Source: CBINFS01 sp966250015
Lineage (GTDB): Bacteria; Bacteroidota; Rhodothermia; Rhodothermales; DASSAV01
NCBI GenBank assembly: GCA_966250015.1
Contig: CBINFS010000025.1
Location: 1 to 53,084 of the forward strand
DNA length: 53,084 nucleotides
Direction: 5' to 3'
The notes under the pieces are model-generated. The model worked only from the letters and a program-made list of their open reading frames with translations, ran no database searches and was not told where the DNA came from. The translations under genes and the position numbers were made by a program. The stretch's first letter is position 1. Each line of letters opens with the position of its first letter. Shown one piece after another: positions 16,343 to 25,891 of the stretch.

Positions 16343-17515
16343 TTACGCGTATCGCCTCTCGGCCGGTCTGTTGACCTGCCGGGAGATGTTGAGCAAGATT
16401 CCCACCAACGCCCCCGTCGCGAGAAGCGACGTGCCCCCGTACGAAACGAAGGGCATCGGCAGGCCCGTCACCGGCAGCACCCCGCAGGCCACGCCTGCGT
16501 GCACGAAACCGTAAAGCACCACCGTGGTCGTGATGCCCGTCGCCAGGAACAGCCCCAGCGGATCGGGCGCGCTCCTCGCTATTCGAATGAACCCTCTGAA
16601 CAGGAGCAACACGAAAAATGCGAGCAGCGCCAGCGCCCCGATCAAACCGTACTCTTCCGCGATGATCGCAAAAATGAAGTCGTTGTAGGGGGCGGGCAGA
16701 AAGTCTCGCTGGACGCTCTTTCCCGGCCCCACGCCCGTCAGTCCTCCCATGGCAAAGGCGATTCGCGCCTGCTGGGCCTGGTAGCCTTCAGCCTGGACGT
16801 CGAAGACCTGTTCGGCGGTGGTGTTCGGAAAGATCTTGACGCCGAGGTACGCTTCGACACGTGCAGCCCGGTGCGGAGAGACCAGCAAAAGACCCGTTGC
16901 CAGCACGAGGCAGAGGATGAAGAACCCACTCAGGTGCAGTATGCTGACTCGCCCAACGAAACACATCAACAGAACCGATGCGAGGACGATGAGGGCCGTC
17001 GACAGATTCTCGATTCCAATCAAACCCGTCGTCAGCAGAATCCAGAACATCAGCGGCAGGAAGGCGCGGTGGAAGTCCTTGATGTAGGTCTGCTTCTTCG
17101 TGAGCAAGAGGGAGCAGTATAGTACGAGGGATACCTTGGCAAAGTCGGACGGTTGGAAGGTGAGCGAGCCAAGCTGTATCCACCGTTCGGCGCCACCGGC
17201 AGCCACACCAATGAGTTTGACCGCGATCAGCAGGAGGATCGACGCTACGAGCAGGTGCTTGCTGATCCGGACGAGCTTGTGATAATCGATCAAGCTGAAG
17301 ACGGCGAGCATGGCAAGCCCTATCCCGAGGCGAATCAGGTGCCGCATGAGAAACAACTCCGGGTCAGCGCCGGACTTCGTTTCGGCCAGAAACGTGATCG
17401 CGCTGTAGACCGCCACCACACCAATCGCCGAGAGGCACAGGACGATCCACACGATGTACTTGTCCGCCGGCGCCGACGACTTCATCTTCGATCTTGGCAG
17501 TGTAGCGACACTCAT
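16343..17515 (-). CDS. ftsW: SEDS peptidoglycan glycosyltransferase FtsW
   Basis: 390 residues with about ten membrane spans. FtsW polymerises lipid II into septal glycan strands together with FtsI. SEDS features: GLAMLAVFSLIDYHKL, the QPSDFAKVSLVLY segment (catalytic-side Pro-Ser-Asp/Glu region), GLTGVGPGKSVQRDFLPAPYNDFIFAIIAEEYGLIGAL, and GLPMPFVSYGGTSLL near the end. Called FtsW rather than RodA because it lies between murD and murG. Confidence 0.96.
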   Translation of the reverse strand: MSVATLPRSKMKSSAPADKYIVWIVLCLSAIGVVAVYSAITFLAETKSGADPELFLMRHLIRLGIGLAMLAVFSLIDYHKLVRISKHLLVASILLLIAVKLIGVAAGGAERWIQLGSLTFQPSDFAKVSLVLYCSLLLTKKQTYIKDFHRAFLPLMFWILLTTGLIGIENLSTALIVLASVLLMCFVGRVSILHLSGFFILCLVLATGLLLVSPHRAARVEAYLGVKIFPNTTAEQVFDVQAEGYQAQQARIAFAMGGLTGVGPGKSVQRDFLPAPYNDFIFAIIAEEYGLIGALALLAFFVLLLFRGFIRIARSAPDPLGLFLATGITTTVVLYGFVHAGVACGVLPVTGLPMPFVSYGGTSLLATGALVGILLNISRQVNRPAERRYA

Positions 17516-17554
17516 CAGCTTTACCGTTTACCTGAAACTCCGAACCGGGAGGAG

Positions 17555-18919
17555 CTAAAGCGCCTCGACCAATCTTCTGAACGTATCTCCGCGGTGCTCG
17601 TAGTTGTCGAACATGTCGAAGGAGGCACAGGCGGGACTCAGCAGCACGACGTCGCCCGGTTTGGCAAACCGTCGTGCTTCCGAAATCGCCTCTTCCATCG
17701 AACGTGCAACTACCGTTGCCGGCGCAGCGGGTCCGAGCTCACGCACCACCTTGTCCGCGCTTTCCCCTATGGCCACCACCGCTCTCACCCTGTCTTTGAC
17801 AAACGGTATCAGGGGCGAATAATCGTTCCCTTTGTCCCGTCCGCCTGCTATCAGGACGACGTGCTCCTTGAAGCTTTCCAGCGCATACCACACTGCATTC
17901 ACGTTCGTGGCCTTCGAGTCGTTGATGTACCGTACCCCGTCGATCTCCCGGATGAACTCGAGCCGGTGCGGAACGCCTTTGAAGTTCGTCAGGCTCGACC
18001 GGAGGGACTCGAGCGAAACGCCGAGCACGCGACCTGCCAGGACGGCGGCGAGCGCGTTGTAGAGGTTGTGCTTTCCTCGAAGCGACAGCTCGTCGGCCTT
18101 CATCAGGTACTCTTTGCGTCCGTCCAGGCGGATAAAGATCGAGTCGCCGCGCACGAAGGCGCCTTCGTCGAGCTCCCGCTCCTGGCTGAAGCCGAGCTTT
18201 CGTGGCCCCTCCCGGCCGGAAGCCACTTCCAACCGTTCGAGGACGACGGGGTCGTCCTGGTTGTACACGAGTACGTCGCCTTCCCGCTGGTTCTCGAATA
18301 TCCGCGCCTTACTGCGAGCGTATAGCTCGAAGTTGTTCTCGTAACGGTCGAGGTGGTCCGGCGTGATGTTCAGCAACAGGCTCACGCGAGGCCTGAAGGT
18401 ATCGACGTGGTCCAGCTGGAAGCTCGACACTTCGAGCACGACCACATCGTCGGGCGTCGTATCCAGGACGTAATCGGCGAAGGGAAAGCCGATGTTGCCC
18501 GCAACGAAGGTATTACGGCCCGAGGCGCTGAAGAGGTGGCCCGTCAGGCTCGTCGTCGTCGTTTTCCCGTTCGCGCCCGTGATGGCTACGATCGGCGCCT
18601 TGCAGAACCACGAGCTGATTTCGATTTCCGAGAAGACCGGTATCCCGCTCCGTGAAGCCTGGAGAATGAGGTTGGCTCTGGAAGGCACCCCGGGGCTGAC
18701 GGCAAAATAATCGGCCTCGAGTGCACGTGGTGTGTGGCCGCCAAACTCGTACGTAACCCCGATCTCGTCCAGTGCGGCTTCGATGCCCGGAGAGGCCGGC
18801 GCTTTATCGGTCAAAAAAACTTTTGCGCCTGCACGGACGAGCAGGCGTGACACCGCCAGGCCGCTTCGGGCGCCTCCCACCACCGTGAATCGTTTTCCCT
18901 TGAGCTCAGTCGGTGACAT
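17555..18919 (-). CDS. murD: UDP-N-acetylmuramoylalanine-D-glutamate ligase
   Basis: 454 residues; adds D-Glu to UDP-MurNAc-L-Ala. The start FTVVGGARSGLAVSRLLVRAG is the UDP-binding Rossmann loop; ATP loop GANGKTTTTSLTG with Lys119; NITPDHLDRY and YINDSKATNVNAVWYALE are MurD signatures; the C-terminal LLSPACASFDMFDNYEHRGDTFRRLV is characteristic. Confidence 0.98.
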   Translation of the reverse strand: MSPTELKGKRFTVVGGARSGLAVSRLLVRAGAKVFLTDKAPASPGIEAALDEIGVTYEFGGHTPRALEADYFAVSPGVPSRANLILQASRSGIPVFSEIEISSWFCKAPIVAITGANGKTTTTSLTGHLFSASGRNTFVAGNIGFPFADYVLDTTPDDVVVLEVSSFQLDHVDTFRPRVSLLLNITPDHLDRYENNFELYARSKARIFENQREGDVLVYNQDDPVVLERLEVASGREGPRKLGFSQERELDEGAFVRGDSIFIRLDGRKEYLMKADELSLRGKHNLYNALAAVLAGRVLGVSLESLRSSLTNFKGVPHRLEFIREIDGVRYINDSKATNVNAVWYALESFKEHVVLIAGGRDKGNDYSPLIPFVKDRVRAVVAIGESADKVVRELGPAAPATVVARSMEEAISEARRFAKPGDVVLLSPACASFDMFDNYEHRGDTFRRLVEAL

Positions 18920-18953
18920 ACAGCAGCTACTTTACAACAGTTTACGCATCACG

Positions 18954-20111
18954 TTAGCGGACACGCAGTGAAACGATTGCGGCGATCACCGTGACCGCCG
19001 TGATAATCCAGAACCGGGTCACGATCTTGGCCTCGTGGGTGCCTAGTGCTTCAAAATGGTGGTGCAGGGGCGCCATCTTGAAGACGCGCTTGCCGACGCC
19101 AGTCGTCCGTTTCGTGAACTTGAAATAGCTCGTCTGAATGACCACTGAGAGCGCCTCGAGGAAGTAGATCGCCCCGAGCACAGGGAGCAGCAGCTCCTTC
19201 CGCAGCATCAGCGTGAGGGTTGCCACCGCAGCGCCGAGCGCAAGCGACCCCGTGTCCCCCATGAATACCGTAGCCGGATACCCGTTGAACCAGAGGAAGC
19301 CGAAACACGCCGCAGCCATCGATGCGGCGAAGATGACGGTTTCGCTGCTTCCCGGCAGGTACATCTCGTTCAGGTAGTCCGCCACCTCGACGTTACCCGA
19401 GATGTATCCCAGGGCGACCAGACCAAGCGAAACAAATGCGGTTACGCCCGTCGTCAGGCCGTCGAGTCCGTCGGTCAGATTCACCGCGTTCGACACGGCG
19501 GTCATAACAAAAACGGCAATCGGCAAATAGACGACCCAGCCGAGGTCGATCCCGTTTACGAGATCCCTGAAGAAGTAGTAATCGAGTCGTCCGTCGGTAA
19601 CGAAGGGTAGGGACGTCAGCGTGTGGAAGCTCTGGAAAGCCGGATAGAAGTACAGCACCCCTCCCACGATGAGCCCGATGCTTACCTGCCCGACGATCTT
19701 GATGATGGGTGGGACGCCTTCCTTGTTTTTTTTGACGGTTTTGATGTAGTCGTCGACGAATCCGATGACCCCCATCCAGACGGTCGCCAGGACGACGAGC
19801 CAGACCCAGACCTCGATCACCCGAGCCCACAGGAGCGTACCGCCGAGCATTGCGAACAGAATGATGACGCCGCCCATGGTCGGGGTGCCCGCCTTGTGCG
19901 CGTGGCTTACGGCACCCGCATTGTCGCCTTCGCGAATCTGCTCGCCAAGCTGTTTGCGGCTCAGCCAGTTGATGATGGCCCGTCCTCCAAAGAGCGCAAT
20001 GAACAGCGCCGTTATCGCCGCCAGGGAAGCACGGACCGTACTGAACTGGACGATCTGGAAGCCAGGCGGTTGATAGAGCTCTTCGAGCCACGTGATCAAA
20101 TAGTAAAGCAT
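18954..20111 (-). CDS. mraY: Phospho-MurNAc-pentapeptide transferase
   Basis: 385 residues with about ten membrane helices. It transfers phospho-MurNAc-pentapeptide to undecaprenyl phosphate, forming lipid I. Signatures: HKAGTPTMGGVIIL, the DDYIKTVKKNKEG metal-binding stretch, NAVNLTDGLDGL, GFLWFNGYPATVFMGDTGSLALG, and KMAPLHHHFEALG with the His triad. It follows murE directly, with no murF between them. Confidence 0.99.
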   Translation of the reverse strand: MLYYLITWLEELYQPPGFQIVQFSTVRASLAAITALFIALFGGRAIINWLSRKQLGEQIREGDNAGAVSHAHKAGTPTMGGVIILFAMLGGTLLWARVIEVWVWLVVLATVWMGVIGFVDDYIKTVKKNKEGVPPIIKIVGQVSIGLIVGGVLYFYPAFQSFHTLTSLPFVTDGRLDYYFFRDLVNGIDLGWVVYLPIAVFVMTAVSNAVNLTDGLDGLTTGVTAFVSLGLVALGYISGNVEVADYLNEMYLPGSSETVIFAASMAAACFGFLWFNGYPATVFMGDTGSLALGAAVATLTLMLRKELLLPVLGAIYFLEALSVVIQTSYFKFTKRTTGVGKRVFKMAPLHHHFEALGTHEAKIVTRFWIITAVTVIAAIVSLRVR

Positions 20112-20165
20112 AACGTTGTCGGGGGTGCCTTAGCGTTTCAGCTCATGCGTTTCATATTGTGGTGG

Positions 20166-21665
20166 TCAATGGGTCTCGATGAGGCCTCGCGAAAAGAAGC
20201 TCTGCCTGACCTCCTCGTGATCGTCGAAGGGAATCCGTTCGGTACCGATAATCTGGTAGGTTTCGTGTCCTTTACCGGCGACGAGTATGACGTCGCCCGG
20301 CGCTGCAAGCTCCGCAGCCTGATGGATGGCTTCGCGTCGATTCGCGATCCACATCGCATTCCCCGGATGCTCCATTCCAGTTCGGATGTCCTCCATGATG
20401 GCGAGGGGATCCTCCGTCCTCGGGTTGTCGCTGGTCACGATCACCCGGTCGGCATACCGTTCCGCAATGCGGCCCATCGTGGGGCGCTTCGTCGCGTCGC
20501 GATCGCCTCCGCACCCGAAGAGGCACCACAGCGCCGCGTTATCGGGTTTGGTCCGTACCAGTGTTGCAAGCACGTTTTCGAGGGCGTCGGGGGTGTGGGC
20601 GTAATCGATCACCACCGTGGTGCCATCGGCGAATCGGACCTGCTCGAATCGTCCAGGCACGGGAGGCGCAGTTGCCAGCGCCTCCAGGATGACTTCGGGT
20701 GAGTAGCCGAGTGCGCGCCCGACGCCGTAAGCGGCGGCCAGGTTGTAGGCATTAAAAAGGCCAACCAGGCGAAATTTTCTTTCGATTCCGTCGATGCGCA
20801 GGTGCAGCCCGTCGATCGAATCCGCCAGCACTTCGAGCCGTATTTCAGCCTTTTCACTGCGCCCGTATGATATCGTTTGCGCCCTCGTATCCGAAACGAT
20901 CGTGATTCCCGTCGGGTCGTCTACGTTGTAGACCGCCACCGCATCCGGGCTAAGACCGTCGAAAAGGATTTTTTTGGCCTGCCGGTATGCTTCGATCGTG
21001 CCGTGATAGTCGAGGTGGTCGTTGGTCAGATTGGTAAAGACGGCGACCTGATAGGGTATGCCTCGAACGCGATCCTGGTGGAGGGCATGAGAGGACACCT
21101 CCATTACGCACGCGGTGCATCCGGCCTCGACCATTTTTTTCAGGGTTCGGTTGAGCTCGAGGGCGTCGGGGGTCGTCAGGGAGGCGTCGACCGGTTCGTC
21201 GCCCGCCAGGATGGCGACGGTGCCCATGAGTCCCGCCTTTACGCCGAGAACCGTGAGCAGGTGGTGTACGAGATAGGTGGTGGTCGTTTTACCGTTCGTA
21301 CCCGTTATGCCGATCATCCGGAGACGCTTTGAAGGATCTCCGTAGAACGCGGCGGATAGCTCCGCCATTGCAGCTCGCGCATTCGTAACGCGTACGAGGG
21401 CGACGCCGGAGGTATTTTGGCTCCACTTCTCCTCCGGCGCCGCCTCGTACACGATAGCGACGGCTCCGTTTTGAACAGCCTTGTCAATGAACAGGTGGCC
21501 GTCGGAAAGCTTGCCACGAATGGCGACAAACAGCCCACCGGCCGCGACCTTCCGGCTATCGTTTGCCAGATGGTCGACCCAAATACCGTCTACAGGTCCC
21601 TGCCTTTCTAAAATGAGCCCGGCCTCGTCCAGGCGATCGAGCAGAGACCGTAATTCTATTTTCAT
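20166..21665 (-). CDS. murE: UDP-MurNAc-tripeptide synthetase (meso-diaminopimelate type)
   Basis: 499 residues; adds the third peptide residue to UDP-MurNAc-L-Ala-D-Glu. ATP loop GTNGKTTTTYLVHH with Lys126; MEVSSHALHQDRV; LTNDHLDYHG; VVIDYAHTPDALENVL; and the substrate-selecting DNPR motif at residues 413-416, which in known enzymes marks meso-diaminopimelate over lysine. The cell wall is therefore inferred to be of the mDAP type. The gap of 92 bases from ftsI is one of the widest inside the operon. Confidence 0.98.
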   Translation of the reverse strand: MKIELRSLLDRLDEAGLILERQGPVDGIWVDHLANDSRKVAAGGLFVAIRGKLSDGHLFIDKAVQNGAVAIVYEAAPEEKWSQNTSGVALVRVTNARAAMAELSAAFYGDPSKRLRMIGITGTNGKTTTTYLVHHLLTVLGVKAGLMGTVAILAGDEPVDASLTTPDALELNRTLKKMVEAGCTACVMEVSSHALHQDRVRGIPYQVAVFTNLTNDHLDYHGTIEAYRQAKKILFDGLSPDAVAVYNVDDPTGITIVSDTRAQTISYGRSEKAEIRLEVLADSIDGLHLRIDGIERKFRLVGLFNAYNLAAAYGVGRALGYSPEVILEALATAPPVPGRFEQVRFADGTTVVIDYAHTPDALENVLATLVRTKPDNAALWCLFGCGGDRDATKRPTMGRIAERYADRVIVTSDNPRTEDPLAIMEDIRTGMEHPGNAMWIANRREAIHQAAELAAPGDVILVAGKGHETYQIIGTERIPFDDHEEVRQSFFSRGLIETH

Positions 21666-21757
21666 CTAAATAACTGTCGAGTATAGTGCTTACGGGCACG
21701 GCGCACACTCTGCATGACCTCGAAAGATCCCTGTCGCATACCTGGTACCGCTACGAT

Positions 21758-23839
21758 TCATCGACAACGCACCGTGACCTCCGCCGGCGCCGGCGCTCCG
21801 GGTGCGGGCGATTGAGATACCACCCTTCCGGCGCCTTCAATCTTTACGCCGATGCCGCGGGACGTCAACCAGAACGCGGCCTGCCGTGCGCTGAGGCCGG
21901 TGAGGTCCGGTACGACACGCAGGCTATCCGATTCATCCACCACGAGCCTGACCGCGCTCGACGGCCGGTTACCCTTCTCCGAGCTCACGCGCTGTTCGGT
22001 AACCGTACCCTTCGTTTTGTTCGGGACCTCGACGTCGTAGCCCGAAGACGTCAGCTTCGCCACAGCGACGTTGAGGGGTAATCCCCGTACGTCGGGCAGG
22101 GGCGCGGGAGACTCCTCGGGAAGCGTGCCAGTGGGCGCCAGCCGCTCCGCAACCTTCGGGAAGGTGCCCAGCCATCGCTGCACGATGCGCTGGAAGATCG
22201 GCGCGGCAGCCGTCCCGCCATACCCGCTGACCGTCGGCTCATCGAGCACGATGACCAGGACGGCCACGGGGTCGTCCGCAGGGAAAAAGCCGGCGAAGGA
22301 GGCGCGGTAGGCGCCTGCCTGATAGGATCCACCCGACGCCTTGAGGGCGGTCCCCGTCTTCCCTGCGACCGGCAACCCTTCGATCCGGGCTCGTTTGGCC
22401 GTGCCGTCGGTGATCGTTCGTTCGAAAGCCGGGATCAGCTTCCGGGCCGTTTCGCGCTTGAAGGCACGGCGCACCGAGTCGGTTGATGCCGTCCAGACCG
22501 TGCGGCCGGTCACGTCCCGCCGTTCGGCGACGATGTAGGGATGTACGAGTACACCACCGTTCGCCAGGGCTGCGTATGCGGTGAGAATCTGTAGCGGGGT
22601 GACGTCCACCTCGTAGCCGATGCTCATCCGCGAATGGGTGGTCCGGCTCCAGTCCGACGGTTTCTTCAGGTAGCCCCCCACCTCGCCCGGCAGGTCGATC
22701 CAGGTCGGCTGACCGAAGCCGAGGTTGCGTGCGTACTGGTAGAAAACGCCGCGGTCGACGCGGGTGCCGATCATCGCGGCGCCGACGTTGCTGGATTGTG
22801 CGATCACGTCGGCGACGGTAATCTTTCCGTGGGCGTGGGTGTCGCGGAGGGGACGGCCTCCGAAGGAAGCCCATCCCGGCCCGGTGTCGACGGTGTCTTC
22901 GAGGGAGACGATGCCCTGATCCACGGCAGCCACCGCGGTCACCAGCTTAAACGTCGAACCCGGTTCGTAACGGTCGGTGATCGCGCGGTTTCGCCGGGCT
23001 TCGGTGTTGAAGGCGCCCGGGCGATTGGGATCGTAGGTGGGGACGTTCGCCAGGGCCAGGATTTCGCCAGTGTAGGGATCCATCGCGATGGCGGTGCCCC
23101 AGGCGGCTCCCATTTCTTCGACCCCGCGTGCGAGCTCTTCCTCGACGATGGTCTGGCGGATCAGGTCGATCGTCAACACGACGGTCTCGCCGTGTTCCGG
23201 TTCGACGACGCGGCCGCCGACGAGCGCCTTCCGGATGCCGAGCCGGTCTCTTTTGAGGGATCGGCGACCCGGCGTTCCGTTCAGGTACTCGTCGAGCTGG
23301 AGCTCGATGCCTGCGATGCCCTTACCGTCCGCGTCTACGTGTCCCAACACGTGTGCCGCCGTCTTCCCGTAGTTGTACCGACGTGCAAACTCGGGCGTGA
23401 GGATCAGTCCCGGTATGCCCCACTGTTCGACCACCTCCTTCTGCTCCTCGCTGAGGTCGCGCATCAGCCGGACGTATTGCGGACTCGGGCTCGACCGAAG
23501 CGCCCTCCGAAACGAGGATGCCGGCCGGCCCGTCAATCTCGACAGTCTGTCAAAGAACGATTCTGCAAGTTGTTGCGTGAACCCCTGAACGGTGGGATCC
23601 AGTGCCAGCTCGTAGCGGGCAGCGTCGACTGCGAGCACACGCCCGGCGCGGTCGAGGATCGGCCCGCGAATGGCGGGTATCTCCATATACGAGCTCGCCT
23701 GCTGCTTCCCCTGCTCGCGGAGCTCAGGCCCTTCGAGCAGGTGGATCCGAAGAAGCTGAAAGACTACGAACACCGGGACCAGGCTCAACAGGGTGAGCGT
23801 CACGTAAAGACGTGTCAGTATCTGATCCCTCGGTTCCAC
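21758..23839 (-). CDS. ftsI: Septal peptidoglycan transpeptidase FtsI (PBP3) with PASTA domains
   Basis: 693 residues; crosslinks septal peptidoglycan, partnered by FtsW. One N-terminal membrane helix (about 8-32), a dimerisation/pedestal region, then the transpeptidase with SxxK at Ser295-Lys298 (GSTFK), SSN at 349-351 and KTGT at 494-497. Two PASTA domains fill about residues 575-693 (LPDVRGLPLNVAVAKL and VPDLTGLSARQAAFWL). PASTA tails occur on FtsI of Bacteroidota and on Gram-positive homologues but not on the E. coli protein. Starts 12 bases after ftsL. Confidence 0.98.
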   Translation of the reverse strand: MEPRDQILTRLYVTLTLLSLVPVFVVFQLLRIHLLEGPELREQGKQQASSYMEIPAIRGPILDRAGRVLAVDAARYELALDPTVQGFTQQLAESFFDRLSRLTGRPASSFRRALRSSPSPQYVRLMRDLSEEQKEVVEQWGIPGLILTPEFARRYNYGKTAAHVLGHVDADGKGIAGIELQLDEYLNGTPGRRSLKRDRLGIRKALVGGRVVEPEHGETVVLTIDLIRQTIVEEELARGVEEMGAAWGTAIAMDPYTGEILALANVPTYDPNRPGAFNTEARRNRAITDRYEPGSTFKLVTAVAAVDQGIVSLEDTVDTGPGWASFGGRPLRDTHAHGKITVADVIAQSSNVGAAMIGTRVDRGVFYQYARNLGFGQPTWIDLPGEVGGYLKKPSDWSRTTHSRMSIGYEVDVTPLQILTAYAALANGGVLVHPYIVAERRDVTGRTVWTASTDSVRRAFKRETARKLIPAFERTITDGTAKRARIEGLPVAGKTGTALKASGGSYQAGAYRASFAGFFPADDPVAVLVIVLDEPTVSGYGGTAAAPIFQRIVQRWLGTFPKVAERLAPTGTLPEESPAPLPDVRGLPLNVAVAKLTSSGYDVEVPNKTKGTVTEQRVSSEKGNRPSSAVRLVVDESDSLRVVPDLTGLSARQAAFWLTSRGIGVKIEGAGRVVSQSPAPGAPAPAEVTVRCR

Positions 23840-23851
23840 GTTTTTCCCGCC

Positions 23852-24334
23852 TCATTCGATCACGATGGTTGGCCCGTACTCGATGCCTTCCTGCAATCCC
23901 ATCTCACGCGCCCGCTCGTAGATGATCGCAGGGCCGGTAGCCCGGTCGAACTCACCCTTGAGCCGGTTGTATTTCAAATGCAATCTCAGATTCTCTCTCT
24001 GTTCGCGCTGGAGGTTGGCCAGCAGCTCCTGCATGTCGTGCACGTGCCCCACGTAAAGCGTGAAGGCAGTTGCAACAACCAGTACCAGCAACGCAAAGCG
24101 GAGGGTTGAGATGGCGTCGAGGCTTGAGACCCGTCTCGGACGGCTGATGCTGCCGGCTTTCGTCGATAGCCTGCTCCAGCCGGGTCCGATGCCGTTCCGG
24201 CTCGTCTTCCGGACGGTCGCCGTCTTTCGGGAAGACTGCACCCGCCGTACGAGCGGAGAGGGCCCACTCCCGTATCCCGCTTCACGCTGGGCGACGGCTG
24301 CCGACTCCGAAAGACGTTTCCTCAATGTTGCCAT
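23852..24334 (-). CDS. ftsL: FtsL-like division protein with long basic N-terminal tail
   Basis: 160 residues. A single membrane helix at about 76-97 (LRFALLVLVVATAFTLYVG) is followed by a coiled-coil stretch rich in Leu/Gln/Glu (MQELLANLQREQRENLRLHLKYNRLKGEFD), as in FtsL/DivIC. The 75-residue cytoplasmic part is Arg/Ser-rich and seems disordered, longer than the few to 35 residues usual in FtsL. Identity rests on layout and on the position between rsmH and ftsI. Confidence 0.85.
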   Translation of the reverse strand: MATLRKRLSESAAVAQREAGYGSGPSPLVRRVQSSRKTATVRKTSRNGIGPGWSRLSTKAGSISRPRRVSSLDAISTLRFALLVLVVATAFTLYVGHVHDMQELLANLQREQRENLRLHLKYNRLKGEFDRATGPAIIYERAREMGLQEGIEYGPTIVIE

Positions 24335-24360
24335 ACCGACGTTTCCAACCGCAATCCGTA

Positions 24361-25362
24361 TTACGGTTCGTTTTCCGTATCACTCGTTCGTTCGGCTACT
24401 CTCAAGCGCGCGCTGCGCGCCCGTGGGTTCGCCGCCACCTCTCGTTCGCTCGCCGTGATCGGCTTCCGATGGATCAGCCGCCAGGGCGTCTGGAGGTTGC
24501 CGTACAGATCGCGAACGGGCTCTCCCTTGAAGTTGCCGTAGCGTAGAAAATCCTTTACGCGCCGGTCTTCGAGGGAGTGGTAGCTGATGACCGCGATCCG
24601 GCCGCCCGGCCGGATGATCTCGACGGCGGCCTCCAATACCTCCTCGAGGGCTTCGAGCTCGCCGTTGACCACGATGCGGATCGCCTGAAAGACCCGCGAG
24701 AGCGTCTTCACGGCGTCACGTCCCGGGATGACTCCCCGGATCGTATCCGCCACCTCCGTGGTGGTGGCGAAGGGCCGATTTTCGACGATCACCCGCGTGA
24801 TCGCGCTCGCTCGAGGCTCCTCGCCGTACACCTTGAGAATCCGCCACAGCTCGGAATCAGGCCACTCGTTGATGATCTCGCCGGCCGTAATGCCGGTCCG
24901 GGTATCCATTCGCATGTCCAGTGCGCCCTCGCCAATGTAGCTGAAGCCACGTTCGGGGCGATCGATCTGGTGCGACGACACGCCCAGGTCGAGCAGGAGT
25001 CCCTGCACCTGGTCGATGCCAAGGTCTTGCAGGAGAGACCGGACGTGCCGGAAGTTTCCGCGCACGAGCTTCAGTCTTCCGGCTTCGACGTCGGTTTGGA
25101 GCCGGCTCCCGGCGGCTTGCAGCGCGTCGGCATCCTGATCGATGCCGACGACGCACCCATGCGGTCCGAGCGCGCTCAGCAGTGCGGCGGCATGGCCTCC
25201 CCCGCCGAGCGTACCGTCCACGTACGTTCCATCCGGATCCGTAACCAGGTTTTCTACGACAGTCTTCCAAAGAACAGGAGCGTGGTAGCCGGTTGCAAAG
25301 CGCAACGGGTCGTCCACATTCCCCCCTTTTTCCCCACTATTTTTATCGTGGCTGGGCAGCAT
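24361..25362 (-). CDS. rsmH: 16S rRNA (cytosine-1402-N4)-methyltransferase
   Basis: 333 residues; SAM-dependent methylation of C1402 in 16S rRNA. Signatures: YHAPVLWKTVVENL, YVDGTLGGGGHAAALLSAL (SAM loop), GVSSHQIDRPERGFSY, DMRMD, RVFQAIRIVVNGELEALEE, and GRIAVISYHSLEDRRVKDFLR. The ATG at 25362 overlaps mraZ by 20 bases; a GTG at 25317 right after a G-run would remove 15 poorly conserved residues and leave the pair adjacent but not overlapping. Confidence 0.97.
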   Translation of the reverse strand: MLPSHDKNSGEKGGNVDDPLRFATGYHAPVLWKTVVENLVTDPDGTYVDGTLGGGGHAAALLSALGPHGCVVGIDQDADALQAAGSRLQTDVEAGRLKLVRGNFRHVRSLLQDLGIDQVQGLLLDLGVSSHQIDRPERGFSYIGEGALDMRMDTRTGITAGEIINEWPDSELWRILKVYGEEPRASAITRVIVENRPFATTTEVADTIRGVIPGRDAVKTLSRVFQAIRIVVNGELEALEEVLEAAVEIIRPGGRIAVISYHSLEDRRVKDFLRYGNFKGEPVRDLYGNLQTPWRLIHRKPITASEREVAANPRARSARLRVAERTSDTENEP

Positions 25363-25807
25363 CGGCCATTCCCATCACACTCTCGGCCAGCGTCTCGTAG
25401 TTGGCCGTTTGTGCGTTGATGTACTGCTCGAAGGTGGCCGGGTCCCAGAGCTCGATCCGATCGAAAGCGCCCAGGATCAGGGCTTTTTCGGTGATCCCCG
25501 CATAATCCATCAACGCTTTCGGGATGCCCACACGCCCCTGGCCGTCGAGGACGGCCTCGTCTGCAAACATCATCAGGATCCGCACGAAGTCCCTGGCCTC
25601 ACCCTTGTACATGTTCAGGCTGCTGACCTGGGCTTCGATCATTTCCCACCGGTCAAGTGGATAAATAAATATGCACTTCTCGAAGCCGCGGGTCAGGACG
25701 AACGTGTTCTTTGCCTCGGGGTTTAGTACATTACGCATTTTGGCCGGTATGGCTACCCGGCCTTTGTTGTCTACTGAATACTCGGCTTGTCCTTTGAAGC
25801 CAGCCAT
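25343..25807 (-). CDS. mraZ: Transcriptional regulator MraZ
   Basis: 154 residues with two AbrB-like swapped-hairpin halves: FKGQAEYSVDNKGRVAIPAKMR near the start and DEAVLDGQGRVGIPKALMDYAGI in the middle, both with the DxxGRVxIP motif. MraZ binds repeats in its own promoter and controls the dcw operon. It is the first gene of the cluster, as expected. Three matching repeats lie 59-84 bases upstream of its ATG. Confidence 0.98.
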   Translation of the reverse strand: MAGFKGQAEYSVDNKGRVAIPAKMRNVLNPEAKNTFVLTRGFEKCIFIYPLDRWEMIEAQVSSLNMYKGEARDFVRILMMFADEAVLDGQGRVGIPKALMDYAGITEKALILGAFDRIELWDPATFEQYINAQTANYETLAESVMGMADAAQPR

Positions 25808-25865
25808 GTTTTAGGCGATCCGGAGCGGGCGGATACGATGGATTGCTAGAGGTTCATGGGCATTT

Positions 25866-25891
25866 TCCCCACATTTCCCCACCTATCCCCT
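25866..25891 (-). promoter_or_regulatory. MraZ boxes: three direct repeats, 10-bp period
   Basis: On the plus strand TCCCCA occurs at 25866-25871 and 25876-25881 and TCCCCT at 25886-25891. On the minus strand this reads AGGGGA, TGGGGA, TGGGGA at exact 10-bp steps, the arrangement described for MraZ sites (TGGG repeats separated by about five bases). They sit just downstream of the -10 element of the mraZ promoter, where bound MraZ would block transcription of the dcw operon. Confidence 0.85.
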
